Assembly: GCF_030272615.1 (NCBI RefSeq)
Contig: NC_081412.1
Location: 140,848,747 to 140,912,746, forward strand
From: Cryptomeria japonica
Lineage: Eukaryota; Streptophyta; Pinopsida; Cupressales; Cupressaceae
Length of the DNA stretch: 64,000 nucleotides
Reading direction: 5' to 3'
Within the stretch, counting starts at the first letter, position 1. Each line of letters starts with the position of its first letter. The notes under the pieces were generated by a model. That model made no database searches. It was given only the letters and a program-made list of their open reading frames with translations, and had not been told where the DNA came from. The translations under genes were made by a program, and so were the position numbers. Shown piece after piece: positions 11,601-22,698 of the stretch.

Positions 11601-14523
11601 CTTCAGGGTCTGCATCACATCTTCAAAGCAAATAATTAAAAACTTTATTTTCTCCTCTAGTGGGAAAAAGCTAGAGAATGGGTCATAGCTGGCATCAAAC
11701 TGATGCATGAAATCCAAGGCTTTCTTATAAGCCAACCATTTATCTTTCCTTAGCTCCTACTCATCTAGATCAAACTCATTTCAGATGAGGTCTTCAGGAA
11801 ACTGAAATTGATGGGGCCTACCTCTGCATGCTGCTTTCTTTCTAAACATGTCATTGAAGAAGTCTTCTGGATCAACACACCTGGACACTGCAGTGGACAA
11901 ATGATAAGGCTTGAGAAAATCCTCAAAGCAATTCCAACCTCCCTTTGTTATTACAAATTGGTGGGCTATGGTAGCTGTAGGGAAAATAGTCCCTTTACCC
12001 CTGCTTGTCAACTCTGCCTCTTGTAAACCACCAATTTGTCTAAGGATCTCTGCAATTCCCATTTTGAGAGGGACTTGGTAAGGTAGAAAAAATGGGGTGC
12101 CTCTAAAACCAAACACTCTGAAAACTATCGAGATTGGATACAAGTAGATGTCACCCCAATTGTGAACAATTTTTATGTTCTCTGCAAATTCTTTTGGTCT
12201 TATGAACTCCAGAAGAACCTTGGGGATTCTTGGGTTCTCCGAGCAGAGGAGAGTCCTGATCTTGGATGCAAAGTATTTGTCAAACTTCAAGAAACTGGCA
12301 TCCTCTCTATCCCATGATAACATAGTACTCCATAATTGTACCGACATTTTTTCTCCTTTCTCCTTGACAAGGTCCAGTCCACTGGCAAAGTAATCACCAC
12401 CTTTGAAAAGAAATAGATGCATCAGGAGTGAGTACCATCCGAAAGGCCTATCAACCTTTCCATTCTTTATTCCTATTAACCCTCCATGGATAGCATCAGC
12501 AATGAAAGAAGCATAATCAAATGTAATTGCAAGAGAAGGATTCAAAATCTGAGCAATCATTAACAGGTAATGATTCGGCATATTTGCTTCAGCATCTTCT
12601 CCCAAAACTTGGCAAAGTGCCCAATACATTCCTTTTGCCCTTAGGGTGAACATACTTAATGAAAAGGGCTCTTGTGTGTTGGGTCCTACAACTATTAACC
12701 CACCTATCTTCACAAAAAACTCCTTGAGAGGCCCATTCCTGAGATGACTCCTCTGTGCACTGTAAATTTGAGCTAATGATGTGAAATTTATAGGTTCTAG
12801 AAAATTGGTAAACCCATTAAGCCCAAAAGCTTTACTGAATTCTTCAGCATTAATCTCAACAAGGGTTTTCCCATTTATATCCTGAATGCTTCTTGTGACT
12901 GGATCATAGTTGAGTGCAATTTGGGTCAAAAAATCTATGTCCATAAATACCCCTGGGACTACCAATTTCCCAACATCTCATTCCCAAATACTATTTTACG
13001 GGGCTAGAAAATTTCTCATTCCAAATCCAATCTTAAATAACCCCAACCCAGACAATCCAACCTGTGGGTCTCTCAAATAGTTACCCTTGTCATACAGTCC
13101 TTCTCCTATCTTTAAACGAGGAGCTCTAGGCACTAATTCTTTTGCCTTTGATGCCTGATTAGTTGACAACATCAACTGTTCTAAAAAATCATCACAGACA
13201 CTCCTTTCTGAATAATTAACTTTGCTAGAAAATTCTCTTTTAGGATCCATTTAAAAAACACAAGAAATGAATACCACTCGTAGACAACTATGTGACGAAT
13301 CAATTATCTTATCTAAAACACACCACACAGGAATTGCTACACAAGAGTATGAGAAAACCTATTCTCAACTTGAAGGAATTTTCTCTGCAACTAAACTGAC
13401 TTGCTCTGTACCTGAAGAAACTAGCTCTGCATCCACTCCTCTGCACAAATTCTTTAAAAGATATCCTCATCTAGTTGATAGGAAATCAAATATTGTACTC
13501 AGGGTCTTAACTACAACATTGATTTCACATGCTTCGGTCGTCCCTTCAAAATTGAATTCATAAGAGAATTCATATTTTTCGCTCCAACATGTCACAATGT
13601 TCCTGCATGTCTTTCATTTTGCTCTTTCGCAACTTTGCGAAGCATAACTATCAGGCAGCTTGTTCCTGCGAAATAGCGTTGACCGTCCGATCAAAAGAAA
13701 CTTGATCAAGCGTTATACTAACTAACAATTTTGGCTCTGCGCTGGGTCCTGCTTCTCTATTGGCTACATGGTACCACATGGCATCCAACCATTGGCCTTG
13801 AAATTTGCTTCACATTCAACTTAATACTCGCTGCGTGTCTTTCTTTTATACCGCCGGTTCCACCTTGGCGGGCCCACAACTTTCTTCTTAGACCACGTGT
13901 CACCGGACATGTTGCCATCTAACATGACACATGGACAGCTCTCGTTCACTCTCTCTATTTCACAAGGTCTAAAGCACGAGCATCTTACCCTTGCGAAATA
14001 GCGTGGGCCATCAGATCATCTTTTAATTGATCGGCATTTGACCATCTGAAAAGGCTTACGGGAGTGGTGGACCCACTGACTCACTTTGAACACCTAGCAT
14101 CTAGTCATTTTTGGAGCTGACTCGTCACTTTTTCATATGCTGAGAGAAAGCCACTGGGCCTCAATAAATTCTTATTAGCTATATTTGCCAGGTCATCTCC
14201 TAACTGGCGACCTAACTCACCTCTGGAGCCCACCTTTTAGCCTTTAATCCTGACCTGCTGACTGTTGTGACTTATGCCTCGTGCTGCCATTTTATTTTCT
14301 TTCATCAACCAGCTAGACCATCTATGTGGCATGCCATATCATTTTTGCAACTTCGTTGGTTTTAAACTACGCGCAACTTCGCCTAGCAAAATAGCGAAAG
14401 CCGTAGATCCATCCGCAAGATGCGCACTAGTTACTAGGCCTGACAACTTTAACAGAAAACATATAAGGCATAAATTTTGCAATTAATTAACATGACCACC
14501 TAGGCACATGACAAGGGGGGACA
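8698..14523 (-). repeat. Complete 5.8-kb LTR of element B containing frame X
   Basis: On the minus strand it begins TGTCCCCCC at 14523, next to B's polypurine tract, and ends ...TTTTGAAGACAACA at 8698, giving TG...CA ends and a length of 5,826 bp. The end is supported independently because A's LTR tail ends at the same ...GAAGACAACA (22113). The content is a 1.27-kb head, frame X (13250-9612), then a 0.9-kb AT-rich tail. The tail (9611-8698) has no gene and is closely similar to 21173-22113. An LTR of this size fits the Ogre/Tat group; a long sense frame inside it does not. Confidence 0.78.
9612..13250 (-). pseudogene. Frame X in LTR of B: 1,213-codon unknown protein (stops)
   Basis: One frame runs from the ATG at 13250 (MDPKREFSSKV) to the stop at 9612. 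It is broken by in-frame stops near 12996, 12987, 11781, 11757, 11364 and around 11290. I do not recognise the family. Visible features are: a globular N-terminal two fifths with INAEEFSKAFGLNG and WYSLLMHLFLFKGGDYF; a basic cluster near residues 604-627 (KRKIQD...SPKKQRVGK) resembling a bipartite nuclear signal; a coiled coil near 870-915; a Pro/Ser/Thr linker near 925-950; and a charged helical C-terminus. Several stops are C-to-T changes relative to the copy at 17696-21172. It resembles plant transposon-associated proteins only in style. It may be a nuclear accessory factor (inference). Confidence 0.75.
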
Positions 14524-14876
14524 CTTCCTACGATCCCATGACCCATTGCTTAAGTGAATAAAGTAACAAAAGAATAGAAACCAGAGGGTTTTAAACAAAC
14601 ATTAGAGGATCTAAAATCAAAAACCTTGAACCCTTAAGGCCTAAAACAAAGCTGAAACATTTGAAAATGCACCCTATTCAAAATTTCAACAAACCATAGC
14701 CAATCATGGGAAAAGAAAAGCCCATTTTTAATCAGTTGTAACAACAGCTCTAACTAGGGATGGTTGATCGCAAGGTCAACACAAGAAAACTCAAAAACTC
14801 TGGAGAAACAGACCAAAATAGAAAAGTAGGAAAGGAACAAAATATGTACAAACAAAGGACCTACCATGCATGGACA
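14524..14876 (-). other. Polypurine tract and 3' untranslated stretch of element B
   Basis: Reading the minus strand, integrase stops at 14877, about 335 bases of non-coding sequence follow, and the purine-rich GGGATCGTAGGAAG ends at 14524 beside the LTR start. The stretch parallels 6917-7280 of element A. No gene is seen. Confidence 0.65.
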
Positions 14877-16000
14877 TTAAGAGAAATAATGCTTCAGGAA
14901 TTGTCCATGCACTGGAAATTCTTGCATTTCATCATTCATGTTCTTCAAGAAATATGAATCCTTACCATTTAAGTCACAAACCACAAAAGGGCCAATCCAC
15001 AGTGATTCAAATTTCTTGTGCTTTCCCTTATCCTGTCCTTTTGCATTCCACTAAAGAGCCATGTCATCAATTTGAAACTTCCTTAATGATGTCCTTTTAT
15101 CAAAAAGATATTTTGACTGCAACTGGATCTTCTGATTTTTCTTATGAGCAGAAGCCCTAAGCTCCTCCATTTCTACAATTTGGATCATTCTATTTTCCAT
15201 TGGTTCAGATACCTCCATGTCCTCATTTTGCAAAAATTTATACACTGGAAGAAGGTTATTTAACAACAATCTAGCTTGGACACCATAGACTAATTCAAAA
15301 GGTGACATTCTAATGGATTTCTTAACTGTTATTCTATCTGCCCACAGAGCTAACTTCAGTTTTTGATCCCAAGATCTTTTATTCTCTTCTAGGATTTTCT
15401 TGATGATATTCAATAGGCTTTTATTGCTAGATTCTTCTTGTCCATTCCCCTAAGGGTGATAAGGTGAAGAGTATGACATGAGTATACCGTGACTAGTACA
15501 AAAGCCTACAAATTCTTCTGATTTGAAACACATGGCATTATCCATCACCAATTTTGCAGGTGTTCCAAATCGTGTTACAACATTATCCATCAGGAAATCA
15601 ATGACAACTTTACTAGTAGCTCTTCTTGTAGGGATGGCTTCTGTCCATTTGGTGAAATAATCAGTGACCACTATGATCCATCTGTGACCTCTCCCTGACC
15701 TCTCAACAATCTCTCCAATAAAATTAATGCCCCACTAGACAAAAGGAGCTTCTACAGAGACTGGATTTAGGGGTAGGGCTCCTTCATACTTGAGCTTGGA
15801 TGAGAATGTCTGACATGGGTCACATCTCTGAACATATGCATGAGTATCTTTAAATAAGGTGGGCCAAATAGAATCCAGCCTAGATTATCTTACCAGCAGT
15901 AGTCTTAGCAGAGTAGTGACCTCCACATACTCCATCATGCATTTCAGTCAACACCTGTTTAGCTTGAAATTCATCCAAACACATTAGTAACTCTCCATCT
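14877..16000 (-). pseudogene. Element B integrase (broken)
   Basis: Counterpart of A's integrase. The C-terminal end is at 14877-14879 (KHYFS then TAA). The segment 15413-15051 reads on from SLLNIIKKILEENK. The catalytic Glu region reads GNGQEESSNK, so the Glu lost in A is present here. Core segments TDYFTKWTEAIPTRRATS and VMDNAMCF are at 15671-15450. Stops include TAG for Gln in PFVQWG near 15735 and a TAG near 15885 where A has CCGGG, consistent with decay of both strands of one CpG. The N-terminal zinc part around 15840-15960 is recognisable but frame-broken. Confidence 0.85.
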
Positions 16001-16278
16001 CTTTTCCTCCAGAAAAGATCACCCTGAATGAGCACATATTTTTGGGACTTGAGTTTTAGAGTTCTTTTCTAATTGTATGTCATTTCTTCTCAGAGTGTAG
16101 CACCTCTCAAAATTTGGATTATCTCTGTGTACCAGGGTTGCCTCTCAATACTAGTGACCAAAGCATCTCTAACCTCAACATTGTGTATTTCTACATTCAT
16201 GAGATCCGACTTAGTCATGAGCTTAGCCAAACCTAAACCTCTCACCAATTTGGTGATCTTTATCTCCAAGCTGAATTC

Positions 16279-16620
16279 CTAAATTCTGTTGATCCATCTG
16301 CATCTCTTCCTAGTAACCTCAGACTGAGACAAAATATCTTTAACTGTAGCATGTGGGACATAGGCAATGATATTCACATTCACTAAATACGGCCTAAAAG
16401 CCTTAACAACATTAACTAGGGCATAAGATTGTTTCTCCAGGGTCTCATATTTTAGTTCTACTGCTTGCAAAGACTTACTATAGAAGGCTATGGGATGTTC
16501 ATATCCTTCATTGTCCTTTTGTAGTAATACTGCAACCACCGTATGATATGAAGCAAAAGAAAACAACAAAAAAGGCTTACTGTAGTCAGGAGATTTCAAC
16601 ACTGGTGCCTCCTAGATTGC
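16279..16620 (-). pseudogene. Element B RT-linked RNase H (degenerate)
   Basis: Reads LLFSFASYHTVVAVLLQKDN, then HPIAFYSKSLQAVELKYET and SYALVNVVKAFRPYL. As in element A, the first catalytic Asp is Ala, which shows the loss existed before the two copies separated. CAA is kept where A has TAA. The TAG separating it from RT (near 16611) is shared with A at 5181, so it is either ancestral or a repeated hit at the same codon. A frameshift lies between this domain and the integrase. Confidence 0.78.
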
Positions 16621-17695
16621 CTTCTTAATCTCAGCAAAAGCTTTTGAAGCTTCTTGATCCCAATAAAATTTTGTATCCTTCTTAAGCAATTTGATGATAG
16701 GCTTCACTATCTCTGCGAAGTTTGCAATGAATCTCCTGACAAAATTTACTTTACCTAAAAAAGACTGGATACCTTTCACATTTTTAGGTTTAGACACCTT
16801 ATTGATTGTTTCAATTCTCTCAGGGTCTATCCTTACCCCCTCCTTGGAAACTATGTACCCCAGTAGCTTTTCCTCAGTGACCCCAAAATGATATTTCTTG
16901 GGATTTACTGATACACCAAATTCCAAGGCTTTATTGAACACCTTCTTTAGATGTCCACAATGATCATCAGCCTTCTTAGATAAACAAGTTAGATCATCTT
17001 GATAAACCACCATGATGATGTTAATGAATTCTTTGAAAGCTACATCCATAGCTCTCTGAAATGTGGCTCCTGCATTTTTTAATTTGAATGGCATTCTCAC
17101 ATATACATAAGTTCCCCATGGAGTAGTGAAAGTTGTCTTAAACTGTTCAAAATCCTTTACCAACACTTGATTATATCCTGAGAAACTGTCCATCATGGAT
17201 AAAAGATCACATCCTGTCACTCTCTGTAGCATGGCTTAGATATTCGGGGATGAGTAGTTATCTTTCAAGGAAGCAACATTTAAATTCCTAAAATCTATGC
17301 ACAATCTGATGTCTCCATTCTTCTTCTTCACTGGGACCAGATTGGAGACCCAAGAAGAATGCCTTATTGGCTTGATAATCCCCCCTTCTCTCAATTTGGT
17401 CAACTCTTGTTGCATTTTAGTTTCTAACAGGGGATTGATAGGCCTCTGTTTCTGTCTGAAAGGCTTAGCATCTGGAAGTAAAGGAACTTCATGCTGAAAA
17501 AGATCTTGTCTATATGCCTTTAGGTCTTCATAAGACCAAGCAAAGACATGCTTATACATTTTCAATAAATTAATAAGGTTAGTCTTGACATGAGGGGGTA
17601 GTTTCTTTCCAATATATACCAACTTAGGGGATGATTCTGTCCCCAGGTTTACCTCCTCTAACTCTTCCAACTTGGTGGTAGACTGCTGATGTAAA
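16612..17695 (-). pseudogene. Element B reverse transcriptase (5'-truncated pol)
   Basis: RT with GGIIKPIRHSSWVSNLVPV, DIRLCIDFRNLN, the box YQDD (16993-17004) and FLGKVNFVRRFI. A TAA near 17233 breaks the frame where A has GAA. The reading frame upstream is cut at about 17695, right after the codons matching A's QSTTKLEELEEVNLG. The residues that an ORF caller would add before this are A's LTR read backwards. Both CAG codons near 17440 that became TAG in A are intact here, which makes B a useful reference for A's decay. Confidence 0.9.
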
Positions 17696-20600
17696 TCATA
17701 AGGGCAACTGGTTGAGAGATCCACAGGTTGGGTTGTCTGGGTTGGGGTTATTCAAAGTTGGATTCGGAATGAGAAATTCTCCAGCCCCATAGAATAGCAT
17801 CTGGGAGTTAGATGTAGGGAAGTTGGTAGTTCCAAAAGTATTAATGGATATGGATCTATTGACTTAGATTGCACATAATTATGACCCAGTCACAAGAAGC
17901 ATTAGGGACATAAATGGGAAAGTCCTTATTGAAATCAATAATGAAGAGTTTAGAAGTTCTTTTGGGCTTAATGAGTTTACCAATTTTCTGGAACCCATTA
18001 ACTTCAAATCATTAGCTCAAATATACAGTGCACAGAGGAACCACCTTAGAAATGGGCCTCTTAAGGAATTTTTTGTGAAGATAGGTGGGTTGATAGTTGT
18101 AGGACCCAACACTCAAGATCCCTTTTCATTGAATCTATTCACCCTTAGAGCTAAGGGAATGTATTGGTCACTCTACTAGATTTTAGGAAAGGATGCTAAG
18201 GCAAATATGCCCAATCACTACTTGTTAATGATTGCTCAAATTTTGAATCCTTCTCTTGTAGTAACCTTTGATTATGCTTCTTTCATTACTGATGCTATCC
18301 ATGGGGAGTTGATAGGAATAAAGAATGGGAAGGTGGATAGGTCTTTTGAATGGTATTCACTCCTTATGCATCTATTTTTGTTCAAAGGTGGTGATTACTT
18401 TGCTTGTGGACTAGACCTCATAAAAGAGAAAGAGGGAGAAAAGATGCCAGTGCAACAATAGAGTATTGTGTTGTCATGGGATAGAGATGATGACAGTTTC
18501 TTAAAATTTGATAAATATTTTGCATCAAAGATTAGGACTCTTCTCTTCTCAGATAACCCAAGAATCCCCAAGGTTCTTTTGGAATTTGTTAGACCAAAAG
18601 AATTTGTAGAGAGTATTAAGATTGTTCATAATTGGGGTGATATATACTTATACCCAGTCTCAATAGTTTTTTAGAGTTTTTGGTTTCCGATGTACTCCAT
18701 TTTTGTTACCCTATAAGGTCCCTCTCAAAGTGGGAATTACAGAAGTCCTCAGATAGATTGGTAGTGTACAAGAGGCAGAGCTGATAGGTATGAGTAAAGG
18801 GACTATTTTCCCTACAGTTACCATAGCCCATAAATTTATAATAACCAAGGGAGGTTGTAATTGTTTTGAAGACTTTCTCAAACCTTATCATTTGTCAACC
18901 GTAATATCCAGATGTGTCGATCCAAAAGACTTCTTCAATGGCATGTTTAGAAAGAGAGCAGTGTGCAGAGGTAGACCCCATCAATTCCAGTTTCTTGAAG
19001 ACCTCATTAGAAATGAGTTTGATCTAGATGAGCAGGAGCTAAGGAAGGAAAAATGGGTGGCTTATAAGAAAGCCTTCGACATTGTACATCAGTTTGATGC
19101 CAGATATGACCGATTGCCTAGCTTTTTCCCTTTTGAGAAGAAAATAAAGTATTTAATTGTTTGCTTTTAGGATGTAATGGAGACTCTAAAAGAAAAGAGG
19201 GAGTTTGTGATTAAAAGTAATCCTGAAAAGGAAAGAATGATTCTAATTAGGTTTGTATCCACCAGAGCAATCCCTCTTGGTGACTATACATTGCACAAGA
19301 AATCTAGTTATAGAGTGTTGATGCCTACAACAAGGGAGCCCTCTACCTCCAAAGCAAAAAGGAAGATAAAAGATGCCATTGACATCCAAGAGAGCCCAAA
19401 GAAGCAGAGAGTAGGAAAAGAAGTACAATCTGATACACCCTTGTACTCTCCATCCCAATCTCCTATTCATATAGGAGATGAATAGGCAATAGCGGATACA
19501 GTTAGGCAGTCTAGGAGAAATTGCCTATATATATGATGAAGTAGAGGAAGGAATGCTAGAGGAGCCCCTTGCTGCTGAAATGAACATCACTACCAATGAG
19601 TTCAAGGGTCAGGAGTGGGATCTTGAGATCAAGTAGACCAATGATGAATTTTTGGCTGACAACAATTTTGTTACATCAGGAGCATTTATGCAATTTGCAT
19701 GGAAGCAGAATATTGACAAATACAATGCTACATGTGAGAAGAGAAAAGGTGAGCAACCTCACAAAGATCCAACTCTGGTGGAGGAGGAAATAAAGCAAGA
19801 AGTGATGGATGAATTTAAGACCATCACCCCTAAGCAAGGAAGAGATATGGTGGCACAAGCTAGAGTACTTATTCTCCCTGAGTGGGACATAGCAGATGCC
19901 CTTGTACTAGAGGTAGTGAGAAAGGAAACCAAGCCCATGGAGGGAATTCCTTTCAGAAAAGATAATGTTGCACTCATCATGTGGTCTCTCAAGAGAGATG
20001 AAAATAAGAGAAGTAAAGATACCCCAGGGTCAAGCTACCTGGGTGGAATGATAGTGAAGAGAGTGCATAACACAGGGGTGGTAGAAGCTACTAGCACTGT
20101 GCTAGAAACTACAAAGTTTAGTGTTGCAGTAGCAGAAAGGGAAGCTAAGGAAAAGGTAGACCTCCAAGTCAAGTTGGAGACAATTTTGAAGGCTTATAAT
20201 AGTGATAAGGAGGAGGTAAGAGGTAATTATAGAATCATTGCTAAGTTGCAGAGCCAGTTGACAAGACAGTACCATCAAGGTGAGTCTTCAACACTGATGA
20301 TCTCCTCTTCTCCTGCAAGACCTCCACCTAGCAGCCCCATCATTGAGTTCCCACCATCTCCAACACCTTCTAGCTCCCAAGTGATTGAGATCACTCCTCA
20401 AGAGTTAGAGAATTTAAAACAGGCTCAGGCCTTATATGCAAAGAAGTATGAGGAAAGAGTAAGGGCTACTATTTCAAGTTTTGTAGATACAATGAGTTCC
20501 TCACTACTATATAATAATATAAGCAAGATTTTGGATATGTGGAATGAGCTTAATGGAGATAAGGCCATTTTGACACCTATTTTTGACAAGTGGAAGCCTA

Positions 20601-21172
20601 GAGAGTAGGACTTGGAGCTTATTTGTGTATCTTATGATGAAGCAGGGGCCAATCCTATCATCAAATCCACTTGTGACACCACCAAGGACTTAGTAAAATT
20701 AGCAGAAGGGGTGGACAATGCTGATAGGAAAATTAACTTGTAGAAAAAGGAGTATGCTGATTAGGTTTTTGAATTGCTTCCAGCAGTTTTTGCCAGCCCA
20801 GATCAACTGAAGGACAAACAAGTGTGGCTGAAGGAACTAGAGGCCAAATTGTTAGCCAAAATAAAAGGAATTGTTGATTTAGATGATGCTTCCTTCTTTG
20901 TTGTAACAATTCAGGAAATAGAAAAAATCAAATCTCATTATGGCTTTCTCAATTCAGAAGTCAACAAGATGAGAAATTCCTAGAAAAGGTTGACCAAGGT
21001 TAAGGCAAAGGTTATTAACTTCACATGGCCAACTAATGATGTGTACAATGAATGGACAAGAAAATATGCCATCCAGGATGTAGAGCAGTTAGAGGGCACT
21101 CCTGAACAGTTAGAAGAGGTTACAACCAAAAAGCAAGTAGAAGAAGCTACAGAGGTCGAAAAGGACTTGTAA
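17696..21172 (+). pseudogene. Frame X in LTR of A: second copy (truncated, frameshifted)
   Basis: Same protein as the minus-strand X at 13250-9612, lacking about the first 55 codons because of the 17695 deletion. Frame changes occur near 18675 (an extra T in a T run) and near 19500. Stops are scattered, for example TAG 18459 and 19168. The stop after ...AP (about 17790) and the stop near 19483 fall at the same codons as stops in the other copy, but as TAG rather than TAA. CAG/CAA codons here stand where the other copy has TAG/TAA near 11757 and 11364. The C-terminus ends at 21172. The two copies corroborate each other as a once-coding frame. Confidence 0.72.
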
Positions 21173-22113
21173 CTATTTTTTGTAAAAGGTTTTGTAACTT
21201 CTTCTCGAAAAGAAATGACTGTAACAAATTCTCCTTGGAAAGTCCGAAGCTATGTGCATCCATATTGTTGTAAATGGATACCAGGACTAATAGAAAGATT
21301 GATCGCAAAGAATTGTAAGAAAACGCTGCAGAAATTTATATCTGAGCTTTTCTAAGTTTAATGGAGAATATTCAAAAGTTTTTGTAATACTTTCTTAAAG
21401 AATATATCAATATACTGACCATCGATTTTGAGTAAAACTTTGTGTCGTCTTCAAATGTGTTTGCAATTGTTTACTATTTCATTCTCAATAATCCTTGGTT
21501 ATTTTGTTTGAATAGGGTTGTAAGGCAACTTTCAGTAGATGTTTTTGCTAGCTTTTCTCTTTAGGAGGGAAATTAAATATGTGGGGATCACTTCTACCAA
21601 TAAATTCTCTGTAGGATACTTTGAATCTTGATGAGCATAGTTTGATTTGGTATGCATAAATTCTCATGTGTGTCAGACATATATAAGGATTAACAGAAGC
21701 TGAGCTAATGGGATGTGTAAAGATATTTTGTTTGGGGGGTATTTTTTGAATTTAGATGACTCTGTGACCTTGGATAAGGCACTGGTATAGATTGAAGTTG
21801 TCTATTACATGTTTTGTAGGTCAAAATACTGAATATGAGTATAATTTTCATTCCTTTGTTTTAGTTAGTTTCAAGGTGATTAGATCCATTGGTTTTCTGG
21901 ACTGGTTTGCTGTGGATTTATGTTTTGAAAGTGTGAATTTAGTTCACAAAGGTATACCCGCCTGGACTCTGAGTAGGTCCAAAGTGTAGAAGGTTAAATC
22001 AAACCTTGTCATATGTTGTCCTAAGAGTTTCCTTCCCTTTAATATCTCTTCTGCACAAAGTTTAATCATTTTATTATATGGATGTTGGAGTGAATCACAT
22101 TTTGAAGACAACA
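17696..22113 (+). repeat. 3' LTR of element A, remaining 4.4 kb
   Basis: This stretch is collinear with B's LTR from about 13090 down to 8698 and ends at the same ...TTTTGAAGACAACA. With 7281-8697 it makes up A's LTR, apart from roughly 0.4 kb lost at the 17695 deletion. It holds the second copy of frame X (to 21172). The AT-rich tail 21173-22113 has no gene but is closely similar to 9611-8698. Confidence 0.8.
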
Positions 22114-22118
22114 ATAAC
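22114..22118. other. Putative insertion-site bases of element A in C's LTR
   Basis: ATAAC follows the LTR end of A, and from 22119 the sequence is copia element C's LTR. The uninterrupted LTR of C has GTAGC at the matching place (28213-28217). The partner duplicate would lie left of the window. Confidence 0.4.
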
Positions 22119-22302
22119 CTTTGATCATTCAATATCAATGTTGTTTCCATTCACTATTGCTTACTAAAAAGCAACACCACTTTATCTATACCACTTCACT
22201 GGTTAGTGTCTTCATCGGTAAGTGTTGGACATCAATGACAAACTTTAGCACATATACCAGTTTTCTAGATTGACTGGTTTTGTCAATGTCAAGAATCCAA
22301 CA
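22119..22302 (-). repeat. 3' LTR fragment of element C
   Basis: Minus-strand LTR start TGTTGGATTCTTGACATTG lies at 22302, next to the polypurine tract AAAGGGGGAGAT. About 125 bases match 28218-28342 nearly base for base, apart from a short extra piece near 22203-22220. Confidence 0.8.
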
Positions 22303-22690
22303 ATCTCCCCCTTTGGTAGTGATGGAAAACACTTCAAACTTTGGCTAGTTAGATGCATGTTTCTTCATCTCTGTAAGAGCCCAGTCATTCTGCCCTAAGC
22401 GAAGAATATCTCCCCTTGTCACTGACATCTACCAATGCTCAAACACTCATAACATATTTTTCCAATGTTCAAACACACTTAATATATCTCCCCCTTTGAC
22501 AACAATGCCAAAGAGTCCATTCTGAACACTTACAATACTGCTCCCCCTAACTAGAGTAGTCCACATTCATCAATCTAGTTGTTTTCATTTGAAAAAACTT
22601 GAAATTATACCAAATTAGTGTAGAACCCTATTTACTTACTTTATTGAATGGAGGGGCATAACCCCCAACTTACCTCTGAGATAGTCAAAG
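22303..22690 (-). other. 3' untranslated region of C with repeated polypurine-like tracts
   Basis: On the minus strand, several AGGGGGAGA-type tracts occur (plus-strand CTCCCCCTTT near 22304, CTCCCCTTG near 22411, CTCCCCCTTT near 22489, CTCCCCCTAA near 22541). The one touching the LTR is the likely primer. Elements E and K show the same array. No gene. Confidence 0.6.
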
Positions 22691-22698
22691 GTGTTCTT

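Larger units (their letters stand above)
8698..17695 (-). mobile_element. Element B: Tat-like gypsy element, 5' half deleted, nested in A's LTR
   Basis: Reading leftward: RT from 17695, RNase H, integrase ending at 14877, polypurine tract at 14540-14524, and a complete 3' LTR (14523 to 8698). It is a sister copy of element A, with matching domain sequence throughout, but gag, protease, extra RNase H, primer site and 5' LTR are missing. At about 17695 the pol frame meets the continuation of A's LTR in opposite orientation. Both flanks are pieces of the same A LTR, which supports insertion of B into A followed by a deletion across B's 5' end. Confidence 0.82.
1..22113 (+). mobile_element. Element A: Tat-like Ty3/gypsy LTR retrotransposon, interrupted by element B
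   Basis: The visible part holds the primer-binding site, a gag-pol frame (72-6916), a polypurine tract and a 3' LTR starting TGTCCCCCC at 7281. The 5' LTR lies left of the window. The 3' LTR is split by element B (8698-17695) and resumes at 17696. It ends ...GAAGACAACA at 22113, the same terminus as B's LTR at 8698. Domain order is gag, protease, RNase H, RT, second RNase H, integrase. An extra RNase H and very long LTRs point to the Tat/Ogre group. Stops and one frameshift make it inactive. The layering is inference from LTR termini and homology between the two copies. Confidence 0.85.

Noticed and set aside
12950-13000. Short intron explaining the shared stop after ...AP in X
   Set aside because: A GT...AG pair exists in one copy only and would give an intron of about 40 bases, too short for plants.
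9612-13250. X as an antisense accessory frame of a Tat element (as in Grande-type elements)
   Set aside because: Relative to the LTR that contains it, X is in sense orientation. It only looks antisense to A because B is inverted.
8698-22113. The large inverted repeat read as one foldback element or giant hairpin transposon
   Set aside because: The arms end at LTR termini of two gypsy copies, and pol of B is joined off-centre. Nested insertion plus deletion explains all boundaries.
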